DNA of 64,000 nucleotides from Symsagittifera roscoffensis (taxonomy: Eukaryota; Xenacoelomorpha; Acoela; Convolutidae): contig NC_087063.1 in assembly GCF_963678635.1 (NCBI RefSeq), positions 19,284,143 through 19,348,142 of the forward strand, read 5' to 3'. Each line of letters opens with the position of its first letter. The first letter of the stretch is position 1. The translations under genes and the position numbers were made by a program. The notes under the pieces are model-generated. The model was not told the DNA's origin and made no database searches. It worked only from the letters and a program-made list of their open reading frames with translations. Shown one piece after another: positions 12,360 to 23,127 of this stretch.

Positions 12360-13330
12360 ATGTGAAGGAAGCAGTCAGGAGACAACAGGAACTGAACGAG
12401 CTGTGCAGAAGGAACACAGCACAGGCACAGATGAGACAGCGGAAGAAATACGTTGAAAAAATACTTCAAGCGAAACCATATGCTGTGTCACAATACGTCT
12501 GGGTGTTCCAGAACTTAATACTTCCTAAAGGGACAAAAAAGCTATTGAAAAAATGGAGAGGGCCGTTCATGATAATGGAAGTGCACCAGCAGGGTCGGTT
12601 CTTACGCTTGAGTACAGGGCGTGCGGCACACTACGAGAATCTGAAACATCACGTCCCATCACCGGAAGATTGGTGCGTACCACGGAACCACAAAACATGG
12701 AAAGACTCGGGAATCTACTGGTAGAACCAGCATGTGAGGTGAACCAGAAAGGCACCAGAGAGAAGAATGATGGTAACGAGAATGTGAGCATGGATGACAA
12801 CGAAAAGATAGAAGTAGATTCGGACGAAGGGTCTTTCGACGAGGAAAATAGGAGCGATCCCGAGCAAAACGAGGTACCAAAATGCACGGAACCAGACATA
12901 CAAATGACAAAAGAAACCAGAAGAGGTGCGCGTAAGAAAACAAGCATGAGATACAACAGGTATGGTGATGATTTCCTGATCGACAAGATACAGCCTGACG
13001 AGATAGGAGAAGAGTTGGCAAACGTGGGTGAGCTGGTAGCCAATGAGGAATGGCAGATCATAAACGACAGTGAGCACTCCTTGCTAGAAGATCACACTAT
13101 GCCAGAAAGAGAATTGGACCTGGAACAAAGCGAAATTGAAAGAAGGGAAAACACAAATCTGAGGGTCCTGGAGTGGATGCACAACCTTGAAGCGGACGAG
13201 AAGGAAGAACAAAGCATCCAACAAGTCGACGTGTCTGCGAAGAAACAAGTGAAATCAGAGAACCCTTTGTTCGGTTGGACAGCCACTGATCGGCCACTGG
13301 AAATACCACCGCACCGGATAACTTAAGCCA
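12360..13330 (+). pseudogene. pol: Integrase C-terminal and acidic tail region (fossil)
   Basis: The first part reads LPKGTKKLLKKWRGPFMIME and HYENLKHH, the GPY/F-type C-terminal integrase module of gypsy elements. It continues into a long acidic stretch (VDSDEGSFDEENRSDPEQNE). A basic patch follows (RRGARKKTSMRYNRYGDDF), then another acidic run ending near 13.33 kb. Acidic-basic tails of this kind are common at the end of gypsy pol; no further domain is recognised. Confidence 0.7.
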
Positions 13331-13359
13331 CGTACCATCGACGGGGACTTCGATAAAAT

Positions 13360-13955
13360 TTTTGTCCGGGGAGTGGGGGACTCACCCACATCGAGAAATT
13401 AATTATAAAGATGCTCAGGGAAGTGAGAGAGATCAACGGTCTGTCGCTGGACCAGGAGGCTCCGAGCCTATCATTGGAAGAAATTTCAAGACGAAGTTCG
13501 AGACTCCGAATGAATATTCGGATAACATCCTGATCAAAGACAGTGACTTCATCCTGTCAGAAAAGACTAGCGCGATCTGTATAACGGCGGGCATGAGCTT
13601 CAATACTAGACTGGAAGCTGACTTCAAAAGAGAATACCAGAATGTTGAGTTTATGTTCAGGTAGAGACCAGGGTTGGGGAAATGGTCCCACTCCCTCCTT
13701 CAGTTTCACAAGTTGCCGGTAATACCTGTGCTTTTTTGTGACGAGAGTCAGTGAGAGAAATGTGATAGACCCCGAGCATGTGGTATTAGCACTAAGAAGG
13801 TTGAGAGTTTTCCTGGTCGAAAGAGGGATACGCGAGGTTTCAATACCGGTCTACGATTCGAACAGAGGCAAACTGAACCCTAGGGAACTATACGCTATCC
13901 TACACGTGGTCTTTGCGGAAACGGAAATAATAGTACACCTACACAAAAAGTAATA
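13360..13955 (+). pseudogene. Macro-domain-like region inside the LTR element (fossil)
   Basis: Macro domains bind or hydrolyse ADP-ribose. The first part reads DFILSEKTSAICITAGMSF followed by TRLEADFKREYQN. This parallels the start of OARD1/TARG1-type macro domains: a short strand, then AHCVSADFxMGxGIAxxFKxKF. The last part (13.74-13.95 kb) contains LRRLRVFLVERGIREVSIPV and ELYAILHVVFAETEIIVHLH. This parallels the C-terminal half of the same family: LxxSLxxMKxHxxxxxVxxLxMPRI, then WxxVxxIIxEVFxxTDIxITVY. Order and spacing fit one domain of about 150 residues. It directly follows pol in the same sense. I recognise it by pattern only; it is divergent and in a broken element, so activity is not claimed. 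Confidence 0.6.
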
Positions 13956-14463
13956 CTTGAGTATCGCCTGAGCTTGGGATGGACGTGAGGGTCTTGAGTT
14001 AGGGGAAACAAGGGTCTTGAGCTAGGTAAAAGCGGAACACGAGTCAGGCAAATGGGTTTTGATGTGATTGGCATGACAATCGAATCTTTTAAAGGATTGA
14101 TGGTGCTAAAACATAAAACAAATTTGCATGTTCTTAAGGTCTAAATTCAATCGTTTTAGGAGAGTTGTTAGGATAATGTTTTAAAGGTATTAATGAGGGA
14201 GGTCTAGGTTAGACACGAGTGGGAAATATCTTGGTTTAAAACTGAGTTTTATTTTCAGAATGATTTGAAAACTGAAACGACAACTAGATCACTGTTGGTC
14301 GAACGAGAGAAAAAAGAAAACTTTATGCAGTTCTTCATTGATTGTGCCAGAGGAAGAACATTCTTGAGTATCAATCTGGGAAAGGTAGTTCTTGAGTTGG
14401 ATTAGGTAAGGTACTCCTTGAGTAGGTGGTTCGTGAGATCTCAAGAGATAAATAAAAGCAGAA
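13956..14463 (+). promoter_or_regulatory. Non-coding spacer with a CTTGAG cluster
   Basis: Between the macro-like region and the next open stretch, CTTGAG occurs on the plus strand at 13956, 13993, 14016, 14363, 14391 and 14417, mostly followed by T. Six copies in 467 bases is far above the chance rate of about one per 4 kb per strand. No ORF is supported here. The CTCAAG complement resembles the core bound by NK2-class homeodomain proteins, but that link is only a suggestion. Confidence 0.5.
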
Positions 14464-15450
14464 ATGGCAGATCGATTCTGGAAGTCTGTGCCAGCAGCAT
14501 TCCGAAAACCCGCACTCGGCGAGTCATACAAGCGCTTGAGGGACCTCGACTATACGCAAGTGGATGAGAGGCTCGCGGTTATGCTCAATGCCATCCTGCA
14601 ACTGGAGGCGCAAGGGGAATGCAGGGAGTCAGCGACTTATGCCGTGCTGATGGTGGGTTACACCTCGGATGGAATCTCGAATCAAGAGCAGACCAGATGG
14701 CTATCCTGGAATGTGGAAGAAGGCGTGAGAGGATTTGATCTTGCGAGGAATCATGGCTTGAGAAACACCACGGAGTATGGTGTGGGAGAATTTCCCCTTC
14801 CAACCAGACAACCAGCAGGAGCAGGGACACAATCCACAAGCAAACCACCATCAATGTTCCGGTCACAACAAACAGAAGAGTCATATCCAGATCTCAGCAG
14901 AATGAAAAGAGAGTTAGAAAGCGCCCAAAGGCCAACCTGGATAGAGAGCAAGCGGTTCTTGATAGGGATCAAGCCAAGCTTGATCGCGACCAGGCAATAC
15001 TTGAGCGAGACAAGGCGATTCTTGACCGGGATCTGCCGATGGCAGAACTTGTTTAAGAACAGAGACTAAAAGAAAGTGTAGCAAATTGTGATCAGATAAA
15101 GTCAGAAATAGAACGGCTACAAAGGACGCAGCAAGCGGTCGCGAGTTGTAGGGAGAAAAAGACGACGACAACTGAGCCAGTAGTGACGAGATCGAGACCA
15201 GAAACAAGAATGGAGATGGATGAAGCGCCCAGATCGAGCGGCCGCTTCAACCTGGACCGCGTGTCTCAAGAGCACATGAGCGAAGGTTTGGAGGCATGGA
15301 AGCCACCTGAGCCCGTCCCTTCCATGAGGAATCTAGAGGCGAATCAATTCAGACCGCTAATGGACGTTGCGCTGCCAGGACTGACGTCCAGCTCGACTAG
15401 CGGCAGTCAGTCCGGAACGGAGACATCACGCCTCAGGGAGTTGTAGGAAA
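14464..15450 (+). pseudogene. Unknown region of the LTR element with a heptad repeat (fossil)
   Basis: The first part (14.46-14.9 kb) reads as a soluble protein with no family I recognise (FRKPALGESYKRLRDLD, LNAILQLEAQGE). At about 14.93-15.04 kb a tandem 21-base repeat encodes heptads of the type ILDRDQA, LDRDQAK and ILERDKA, a clear coiled-coil signature. A serine-, proline- and arginine-rich part follows to about 15.45 kb. A coiled coil followed by a disordered linker fits a structural protein. It lies between the macro-like and SGNH-like regions, and all three share sense and composition with pol. Confidence 0.5.
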
Positions 15451-15599
15451 GGTTGCAGGCGAAGGCTCTTGAGAACGCTGCGCGTGAGCAGCGACCAACC
15501 ACCTGGAGAGAGCATCCAGTGAAGAGCGTTGTGATCTCGAGCAACAAAAAGAACACTGACGGCGTGTACCACCGACATAGTTGAGAGGAATGGACGGCT

Positions 15600-16345
15600 G
15601 CGCAACGAAAGAGAAGAGATGCCTTTCATGACACCGCGTGGGCAGAGTACTTCGTACAACCGAGAATACCCGAAGGCATATATACAATTGATAATAGGGG
15701 ACAGTCTCGTCCGGGTGTTGACTAGGATCCAGGCCCATTGGCAAGTGGGAGTCTTGAGTTTCTCGGGCGCAGCGATGCCCCAAATGTTGGCATTCCTGTA
15801 GATGCTAGAGATGGGGAAGATATATACGGTTACACTGATGATGGGAACCAACGGCGTGTCCAGGGCGAGTCAAGAAAAATGACGAGGCTACAAGACAGAG
15901 TGAGTTGCATTCTTGAGGAGCTAAGAATTTACCTGGAGCCAACAGTGCTCACCATCTGCACCGTCCCCTACAACATGATGGCCGACCAGAATGCGAGGGA
16001 GATGAAAGATAGGGTGCAAAATATCAACGAGATAATAAGGCAAATCCAGCAGAGAAGTGTGCTGCCCATGAGAGTGCTTGATGTAGCAAGAATGATGGAA
16101 GATTCCCTCCCGGAGGATGCATCCTCGGATGGTATCCACTTCGATAGGCCGAGGGGTACAGAGTGGCTGAATGGCGTCTTCCAAAGACATATAAATTTCC
16201 TTGAGTCGGATCTAGTGGAGACGCGTCAAGTCACCTTTGGTTTACCCCCGATACCTCCCTTCTTCTCAGCCCGGTCCGTAACTGATCGCTTGGGGGAAGG
16301 ATCGACTCTAGAGGGAGCTCAACTAGCAGCAGAAGTAGACAGTTG
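15600..16345 (+). pseudogene. SGNH/GDSL-hydrolase-like region inside the LTR element (fossil)
   Basis: SGNH hydrolases are esterases or lipases with four conserved blocks. Block I reads LIIGDSLVRVL near 15.69 kb, holding the GDS nucleophile motif. Block II fits VGVLSFSGAAMPQML near 15.75 kb. The last block reads SSDGIHFDRPRGTEWLN near 16.11 kb, holding the D-x2-H catalytic pair. Between them LTICTVPYNMM sits where block III is expected. The span of about 150 residues from block I to the D-x2-H is usual for the fold. The region belongs to the broken element, so present-day activity is not implied. Confidence 0.7.
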
Positions 16346-18720
16346 AGATCGACACCCATGGAAGGAGACGAGGCGGAACCTTCTACGCCCCAGAGCCCGG
16401 TTGTGTCGTCAGTGGTGATGGTGGACAACAAGAATAAAGTGAAAGGTCCACGGGAAGCAAGCAGAACCCGGTACCTGGAACGAGTGAAGAGTCTGGATCT
16501 CGAGGATCTGGCCTGCAGACAAGAGTTAACGAAGGTCTTGGGGATCAAGAGTCTGTCACATGAGGACTTGAGCAATCACTATCGTGTGGGTTGGCTAAAG
16601 ACCCATGAGGCGCACTTCTCTCGAGCCAAGACACTGGACGGGAATTCCCCAGAGATCCATAATGGGACCAATTAATTACAGATTCTCAAGGAGCTGAGAA
16701 GTTCAGGCCTCATAGTGGAGCCTCCCAAGCATCGGACCAGTATAGCCTGGATCAGAGTGGCGATCCCCGCGCAGCTTAGGGCGGTGGACAAGGTTCTTGA
16801 GCCGAAGAGCATGGGACTTTCTGATACGGCCCATATGGTCGCGAAACTTGCGGAAGACAAAAAGTACGGGAGATTCTCTGGAACTTCACAGCTGGCCAAG
16901 ACGTTAGCAGTTTATGATCGGTTGGATCCTGGAGCGGCGAGAGCGATCAGTGTGGCGGGATCGGACTTCGAGGGGACGTCACCGAAGTTGTTTTGGCCAG
17001 TGACCTTGGTGTACCTACTACCGGGGTGGAGTTGAATCAAATGTTGACCCTGATCGTAGCGATGAAGTCGGCGACACCGTGTGAACCGGAGCTATTGTTG
17101 TTTGCGCCATGTTAATTCTGATTGCGGAGGGAAACGGATGGCGGATGCTGATGGCGGCCCAAAATAGTGAGCTAGAGCCAGTGAACTTGAGACTTATAAA
17201 ATTGGAAGTGGCGGCAGCGTTGGCGGATGTGTCCCACGCTCTAAGGGGCTTTTGCGAGCTTGCGGATATCTTGATCGTGTTGGACGAGAACCTGTGTCTG
17301 AAGGTGTCGAACCTTGCCCGGCAACTGAAGTTCAACTCGGTGGTGGGGGATGACCATCCTGTGATAACTCATCTGACAGCCAGCCTGTGGTTACCGAGTA
17401 TGGAGCTGACGATCACGAGTTCCACTAGCAAGGCGAGGGGGCCAAACAACGAGAGAAAGAATGTGGCTGCAGCCGAAAAAGAAGTGGAATCGATGGCATA
17501 TCGTCTATCGTCTAAAAAAAGAGAGAAGAAGATGGCCGTTCCTGACCCCGATACTTGAGAACGTGACGGCCAAGACGAGAGAGAGAGAGAGAGAGAGTGT
17601 TCCACCGCTCGTGAAGCAAATATGGGAGTTTCTGGAGGAACAGCTGGAAATAGCAGAAAAGAGAGAGATGACGGTGGGGAGATTCGTCACGGCAGCAAAC
17701 GAAGTGCTTATCGAAGGCTTCTGGAGGGAGCATGCGAAGGATAACTGAGGACCCTAAAGTCACACGAGATCTTGAGATTCTTGAGTCCATGTTGGGAGAA
17801 GAAGTACATGGAAAAGTGTGCTCTATGCGGGGAATACGATCTTCGAGGCGTTCGTGCAGGAACTCTTGAGTATGCCAATCAACCTCCTACTGGCCTTGTA
17901 CTTGGTATACCCCAGGTACCTGTTCAACATGGGCCCGGCATTTATATTTAGCAGAGGTGTGGAGACGATCCGAATCAACGGGTATTTGACCTTGATACTC
18001 CTGACACATAGCGAGCTGACGACATTTCATCCACTGATGAAATATGGGGAACCCCTGTCGGAGAGGAAGGCCCACCCGAGTCCAGAGACTTATTCTTACA
18101 AGTGTGCTGCTGGACTGAAGACGCTGTTAGTCGAATATCTTCTGATGCAGAACAGGCGTTTGAAAGGCGAAGAAAGAAGCGCAAAGACTAGAGACGAAGT
18201 GAGGGAGGCGAATGGAGGAATACCTCTCCTAACCGACTTGTGCTTGGCCATGAGATCTGATGCCTTGGGGATGATCAGGGGGCTGGGAGAGGTAATGAAC
18301 TGTGTCTACGGGCCAGCCGTGACGTACACCTTCCCGGATCCGCTTTTGGCAGCGTACCGACACTCAGTAGTGCACGTGAGCCTGATCAGCGTTCTGGATG
18401 GGACGGCACTGAACTGGTGTAGACAAGAAGACTTGAGAGCGTGAATGGGTGAAATAGTACTCCTCGGGAAGATAAGGGACCCAGAGCTGATAGTGCTCAA
18501 CTTCAGGCTTCAACTGCAATGCAGGATGGGGGGAAAGCGAGAAGGTCCCATCGAAGTGTACCCGAAAATCTGGAACTTGAACCCAGTAGCAAGAGAAACG
18601 AGGGAAGTTTTGAGGACCCGGGTTGAACGAAGAGCATCGAATTTACAAAGAGGGAGCTGGAAACAATACTCGAGCGGTATGTGTTACCCGCCACGATGCC
18701 CGCGTTCCCTACGGTGAGGC
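16343..18720 (+). pseudogene. Unknown open region of the LTR element (fossil)
   Basis: This is a run of plus-strand open stretches with the same GC- and purine-rich composition as pol, but with no family I recognise. The part near 16.72-17.03 kb reads like a soluble globular protein (KHRTSIAWIRVAIPAQLRAV). Near 17.46-17.60 kb there is a lysine- and glutamate-rich stretch with a GA microsatellite. The part near 17.82-18.44 kb has a hydrophobic segment (INLLLALYLVYPRYLF) that could be membrane-associated or the core of a fold. I do not assign a function. A second gag- or envelope-like protein is possible but not shown. Confidence 0.4.
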
Positions 18721-21700
18721 GGATGACGCTGGGAATGAATAGCCCATTGGTAGTCCCTTGCGTACACGCGAGAGCAACGGTGGAGTAGCAGCAGAAGATG
18801 TTCACGGACAACTGGGACCCCTTGTTCATTGGGTATTCGGCAGCGGTATATTTCCATACCTGTGAAACCAAAATAAATTTGTTGACCACGCAAGCAAAGA
18901 AGATTTGGGGTTCCATTCCTCTACGTATGAGGTTCGGGAAGTGCTGAAGATTCTTGAGAAGACAGGACTCGAGAGCAAGCTGCCATCTATGACGACGGAA
19001 GTATGATCGTGGAGGAAGGTCACCTAGCCCTGAAGGATGAAATGAAGTTCAGCACGAGAAAATATCTGGCACCTTATGGATTGCAAGAAGTAGAGTTGCA
19101 ACAAGAGGGACGAAAGTTGGATGCGGCAGGAGTTCGGTACGTGCCCCTCAATGAATATAAGGTAGCAGATCCGACGACACCTTCACCCCTGTCAGTGGGA
19201 GTCCCAGGAGACAAGAGAAGCCTTCCAGTGGAGAACAGATTCACTGACGCGCCAGAGTGGGATCAAGCCGAGTCAGGAGAGGGAGAGAGTATGGACGAAA
19301 CCCTCAGCGAGGCTGGAGAGGAAATGGGGAATACGCTCGACGAAGGGGCAACGAACAGGGATTTCAGTCCCGGCACTACAAGTGAGCTACTGCAAGATTT
19401 GAGTGGGGATGACTGGGCAAACACGACCACCCCTCCTTTGGGTTCTCCTCGAAAGAATCTTGAGCAGGCGCTGGTGAGTGAACCATCCAACATGGGACGT
19501 AAGAGAGACCAACGAAGTAAGAGAGAAGAATACCTTTGAGGGCAACAAAAGAATGTTCCTGAGCACGCTGGACGAGGAGGAGTGTCAAAGTTCCTTGATT
19601 GAGTTCAATCAGAGGGTGGAGAACATAGCTAAAGTAGACGACTTCAGGAAGAATTGTGGGGCACAGTGGTGAAGTTTGGAGAGCCAGTCCTGATAGGCAC
19701 TGGACTCGACGAGAAAATGAGGAAAAAGCTGCAAGAGAAGATGTTTGGCCTAAGGAGCCAAAAGCAGGATATCGGGGCCAATCCATCTAAAGATAGCTCT
19801 ACTCTAAACAAAAAAACTGATGATAAAAAAATTAGTGTCAAAGTGGATGATAAAAATAAAACTATTAATTTAATAAAAGATACTAATATTCTTAAGGCTA
19901 GAGAAGGGGGAGGTAAGATTCGGAGAAAAGGGATCTGGACAAAAAAGTCGAGTCAGTGATGGTGGTGACGACGCTCCCGAGTTGAGGAGTAAGGTCAAGG
20001 AAGAGAAAACGGGAAGCAGAAGAGGCAAGTCCTTCGGCGGATTCGGTTTCAGAAAAAAACTTGGAGGACATAGCGCCATGATTCTGGCTCGATGGAAGAC
20101 GGCGGCCTACAAGGGCGGCTCGGCAGTCAGGAAGTTGACTGAGGTGTTGGTCGAAGTGGAGGCCTCAAAGACTCCAGGGAAAGAAGAAGACTTCAAACCT
20201 CAGAAGGCGAATGGGAAGAGGGGCTCCACCTGTGGACAAATGTGGGAAGTGGATTTCCGGAAAGAATGGATCTCGACTCAACACCAGAACACTGGGAAGC
20301 AAGTGACCAGTGGCCCTCTTGAGAGAGGTGCGACGAGGAACACCGCTCGTCCTTGGTGGATAGCCCTGGAGACCACAAATGAACTAGAGAATTGCCTAAA
20401 AGGACTTGATCGCGGAGTATCCCGGAAGTGTCCGAATTGGGCCACCCAACAAGGCTGAACTTAACAAGCTAGAAGTGCAGAGCCAGCTAGGGCGAACTTG
20501 GGAAAACTTGCTGCTGGAGTATTTTGAAGATGTGATGAGAGCACCCTCGTCGGCACCATCATTAATGGCGAATTTTTCTGTCAGGACAGCAGGACAGTTG
20601 CTGTTTTCATGGAGTCTGGCGGGAGTGGCATTAGAGGCGTTGACTTCGCATGACAAAACTCAAACTGGGCGATACGGGTTTGCGCGTGTACCAAATGTTG
20701 GTGCTATACATTGCTCGAGAGAACTCGGGATTGAGTCCAGCGAAGAGCCGAGATGCCACCTCCTTCTTGAGATGGATCATGTCAGTGATGTCTGACACCA
20801 CCGTCCAGACGTGCCACCAGAGAGTGATAGGAAGTAGGACGATGGAGAAGAGAGTTACCACCGTCATCCTGAATGTGCACCGAAATACTGGGATCGCCAA
20901 GGGGGATGGCTCAAGGCAGTCTGTAGAGAACCACGGAAAGCTTGATGAAATACGGAGGTTCTCCAACAAGAACTTCGGCGAGGATCACGATGTGCATCGC
21001 AACCTGGCACCGGCAGAAGATTACTCAAGGTCCACGAAACGGGGAGAATATCAATATGTGTCTGGAGTGATGGGGATGGCATACAACTCTTTCTTGGACT
21101 CAGAAGCTGGAAACGCTTGCATGAAATTTGAAGTGGGGGAATTGTTAAAGTTCTGGACTGAGAAAATAATTGAGATTGTCCCGACGGAAAGGGAAAGACC
21201 GAGCCTAGGTCTGCTGCTTGAGAAGATGCCGGAAACTATCAGTGTGCCGCGTTCAAAAAGAAGGTCGAGCTAAGACTGGGAACGGAGACGAAGTGTTGTC
21301 TACGAATTTGGGGACCATTTGGAAGTTATTGAGGCCACCTTGGTGCCCACATCCCCACGCGAGCCTTATCGAGGAAGTTACGGAGCGGGTGAGAATGTCG
21401 CCAGCGAAAGATGAAGATCTGGGGAACTTGAATTTAGGGCACAAATTGATCCTACCTCATCAAGGGAATCCGGAGGGGGCAACGAGCAAGCTGGACAAGC
21501 TAGTAAAGAAGATAGAACCGAGCAGTTGTCTGGACCTGGCATGTGGAGGAGGAGAGCATTCTAGTGATGGGCAGTCCTGTGTCAGAATACAATCCTTCCA
21601 GTGGGAGGATTTAGCCACTTGGTTCGGTGACATAACGGACAAGGAGAAGAGCGAGGTGCAGATATTGGCTGAATGATACGCCAGCACCACTATAAATGTA

Positions 21701-23100
21701 GCGACGGTATTGGAATTTTCTTCGAGGATGTGAAGTTTACAATCTCTAGAGATGCTGGAGTCCGAACAGCATTTGGTGACAGCGTTAAGCGTGTAGTCTT
21801 GGCCAGGAGTGTTGCAAATGATCCAGAAGCACATCAGGGGATGAAAGACCGGTCTTGAGCATGAGATGGGATTTTCTGTGAGCGAGGCCTACAGTTTACC
21901 AACAAATGCGAAGCTTCGGGAGAACGCAACCTCCGGAGCATCAACTTGGCACACGGGGAATGCCCATACCATTGTCTGGCACAGACAGCTTGGTATCCGG
22001 AGCACTCGAACCTCTGCTAGATATGGGATGTGAGAGAAACTCGGTCAAGAGGGCTACCCAGTCACCAGCAGAGGTCACTCTTATTGTGGTGAGCACGATG
22101 CTGGTGTTGCGATGAATCGAGGAGAACGTGACGAAATATCGAGAGTCGAGAGAACCAACAGTGGAGTCAATACATGCCATTGACTACAGCCGGAGGCTTG
22201 AGTTGTTCGAGACAGCGTGTAAAGTATTCGCTGTGCCCAAGGAAGGGAGGCACGTGTGGAGTCGCATCAGATTCTTTTCATGGTTTCGAGCGACGCTGAC
22301 GTCGTGGTTGTATACGGTGACGAAGAAACACATGAAAAAGCATCAGAAAGAATATCGACAGTTCCTGGCCGACATGGGGCCTGAGGCCTTCAAAAGACTT
22401 TTACTAACTCATCGTAATGCGATATCCACGGTTGGAAAAAAGTTGGTAGAGTGTCTCGGGATAACACCAAAGCGAAGGAATAGATATTGGAGGAGGACTT
22501 GGCAAAAAACGTGAGTCTGAGCTTGCACAACACCTTTTGCTTGAATAGGGAATCTAGAGTGAAGGGTCTGCCGAATCAGGCGAAAAGGCTACAATAGCAG
22601 AAGGAATGGATGCAAGCCTACAAACAGCTGAAGGCATGGGAAGAGATAGTAATTATTTCCGATGACGAAGAAGAACTGGCAAGGCAAATTACGATGTCGA
22701 GTGAGTCAAGACCCTTGGTTCTTGAGTCGTGAGCGGGGGAAAGAAAAAAGTGATCGGGGCAAAGATTGAAATCTGAGGGCACGGAAACGAAATTTTATTA
22801 AAAATTTTTTGTTATTAGTATACTATATCTACTATATGAATCAAAATGCTGCATGACAAATTCTGAATGGGCAAAACAAAAGAAATTTGAACGATAGCTT
22901 ACAAAGCAGAAATTCAGGGTGCTGTTGTATGCAGATTTTGATTGCTGTTTAGCGATAACGTGACAATTTTGCATGGGTGTGAATTTTGAGGTGTAGAAAA
23001 AATTAAATCTTTGCAAACTTCTGTAAATGACCACTGGCACTGTATCTTGAGACGCACTTAATTTTCTGGGAGCTCACTGACAGAAGACGACAGCCGATGA
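18720..23100 (+). pseudogene. Unknown distal region of the LTR element (fossil)
   Basis: Sense-oriented sequence with several open stretches and no recognised domain. Near 19.0-19.5 kb it encodes an acidic, proline- and serine-rich segment (PEWDQAESGEGESMDETLSE). Near 20.65-21.27 kb it encodes a soluble-looking segment. Near 22.64 kb it encodes EIVIISDDEEEL, a hydrophobic run followed by acidic residues that fits a SUMO-interacting motif. The last 350 bases before the LTR turn AT-rich and hold no gene. Confidence 0.4.
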
Positions 23101-23103
23101 GGA

Positions 23104-23127
23104 CATCGATCTTAAGTCCGGGGAGTA
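23104..23127 (+). promoter_or_regulatory. Polypurine-tract-like site before the right LTR
   Basis: GTCCGGGGAG (23116-23125) ends two bases before the TGT that opens the right LTR. This is where the plus-strand primer site of an LTR element lies. The tract is short and G-rich. The same ten bases recur at 10996 and 13364. Confidence 0.45.

Noticed and set aside
17818-18444. Hydrophobic open stretch as an envelope gene of the LTR element
   Set aside because: One hydrophobic run is visible, but no signal peptide, furin-like site or fusion-peptide and anchor layout.
21515-21560. CLDLACGGGEHS as a methyltransferase SAM-binding motif
   Set aside because: A single motif-like string without the later motifs. 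The surrounding frame shows no methyltransferase pattern, so I treat it as chance.
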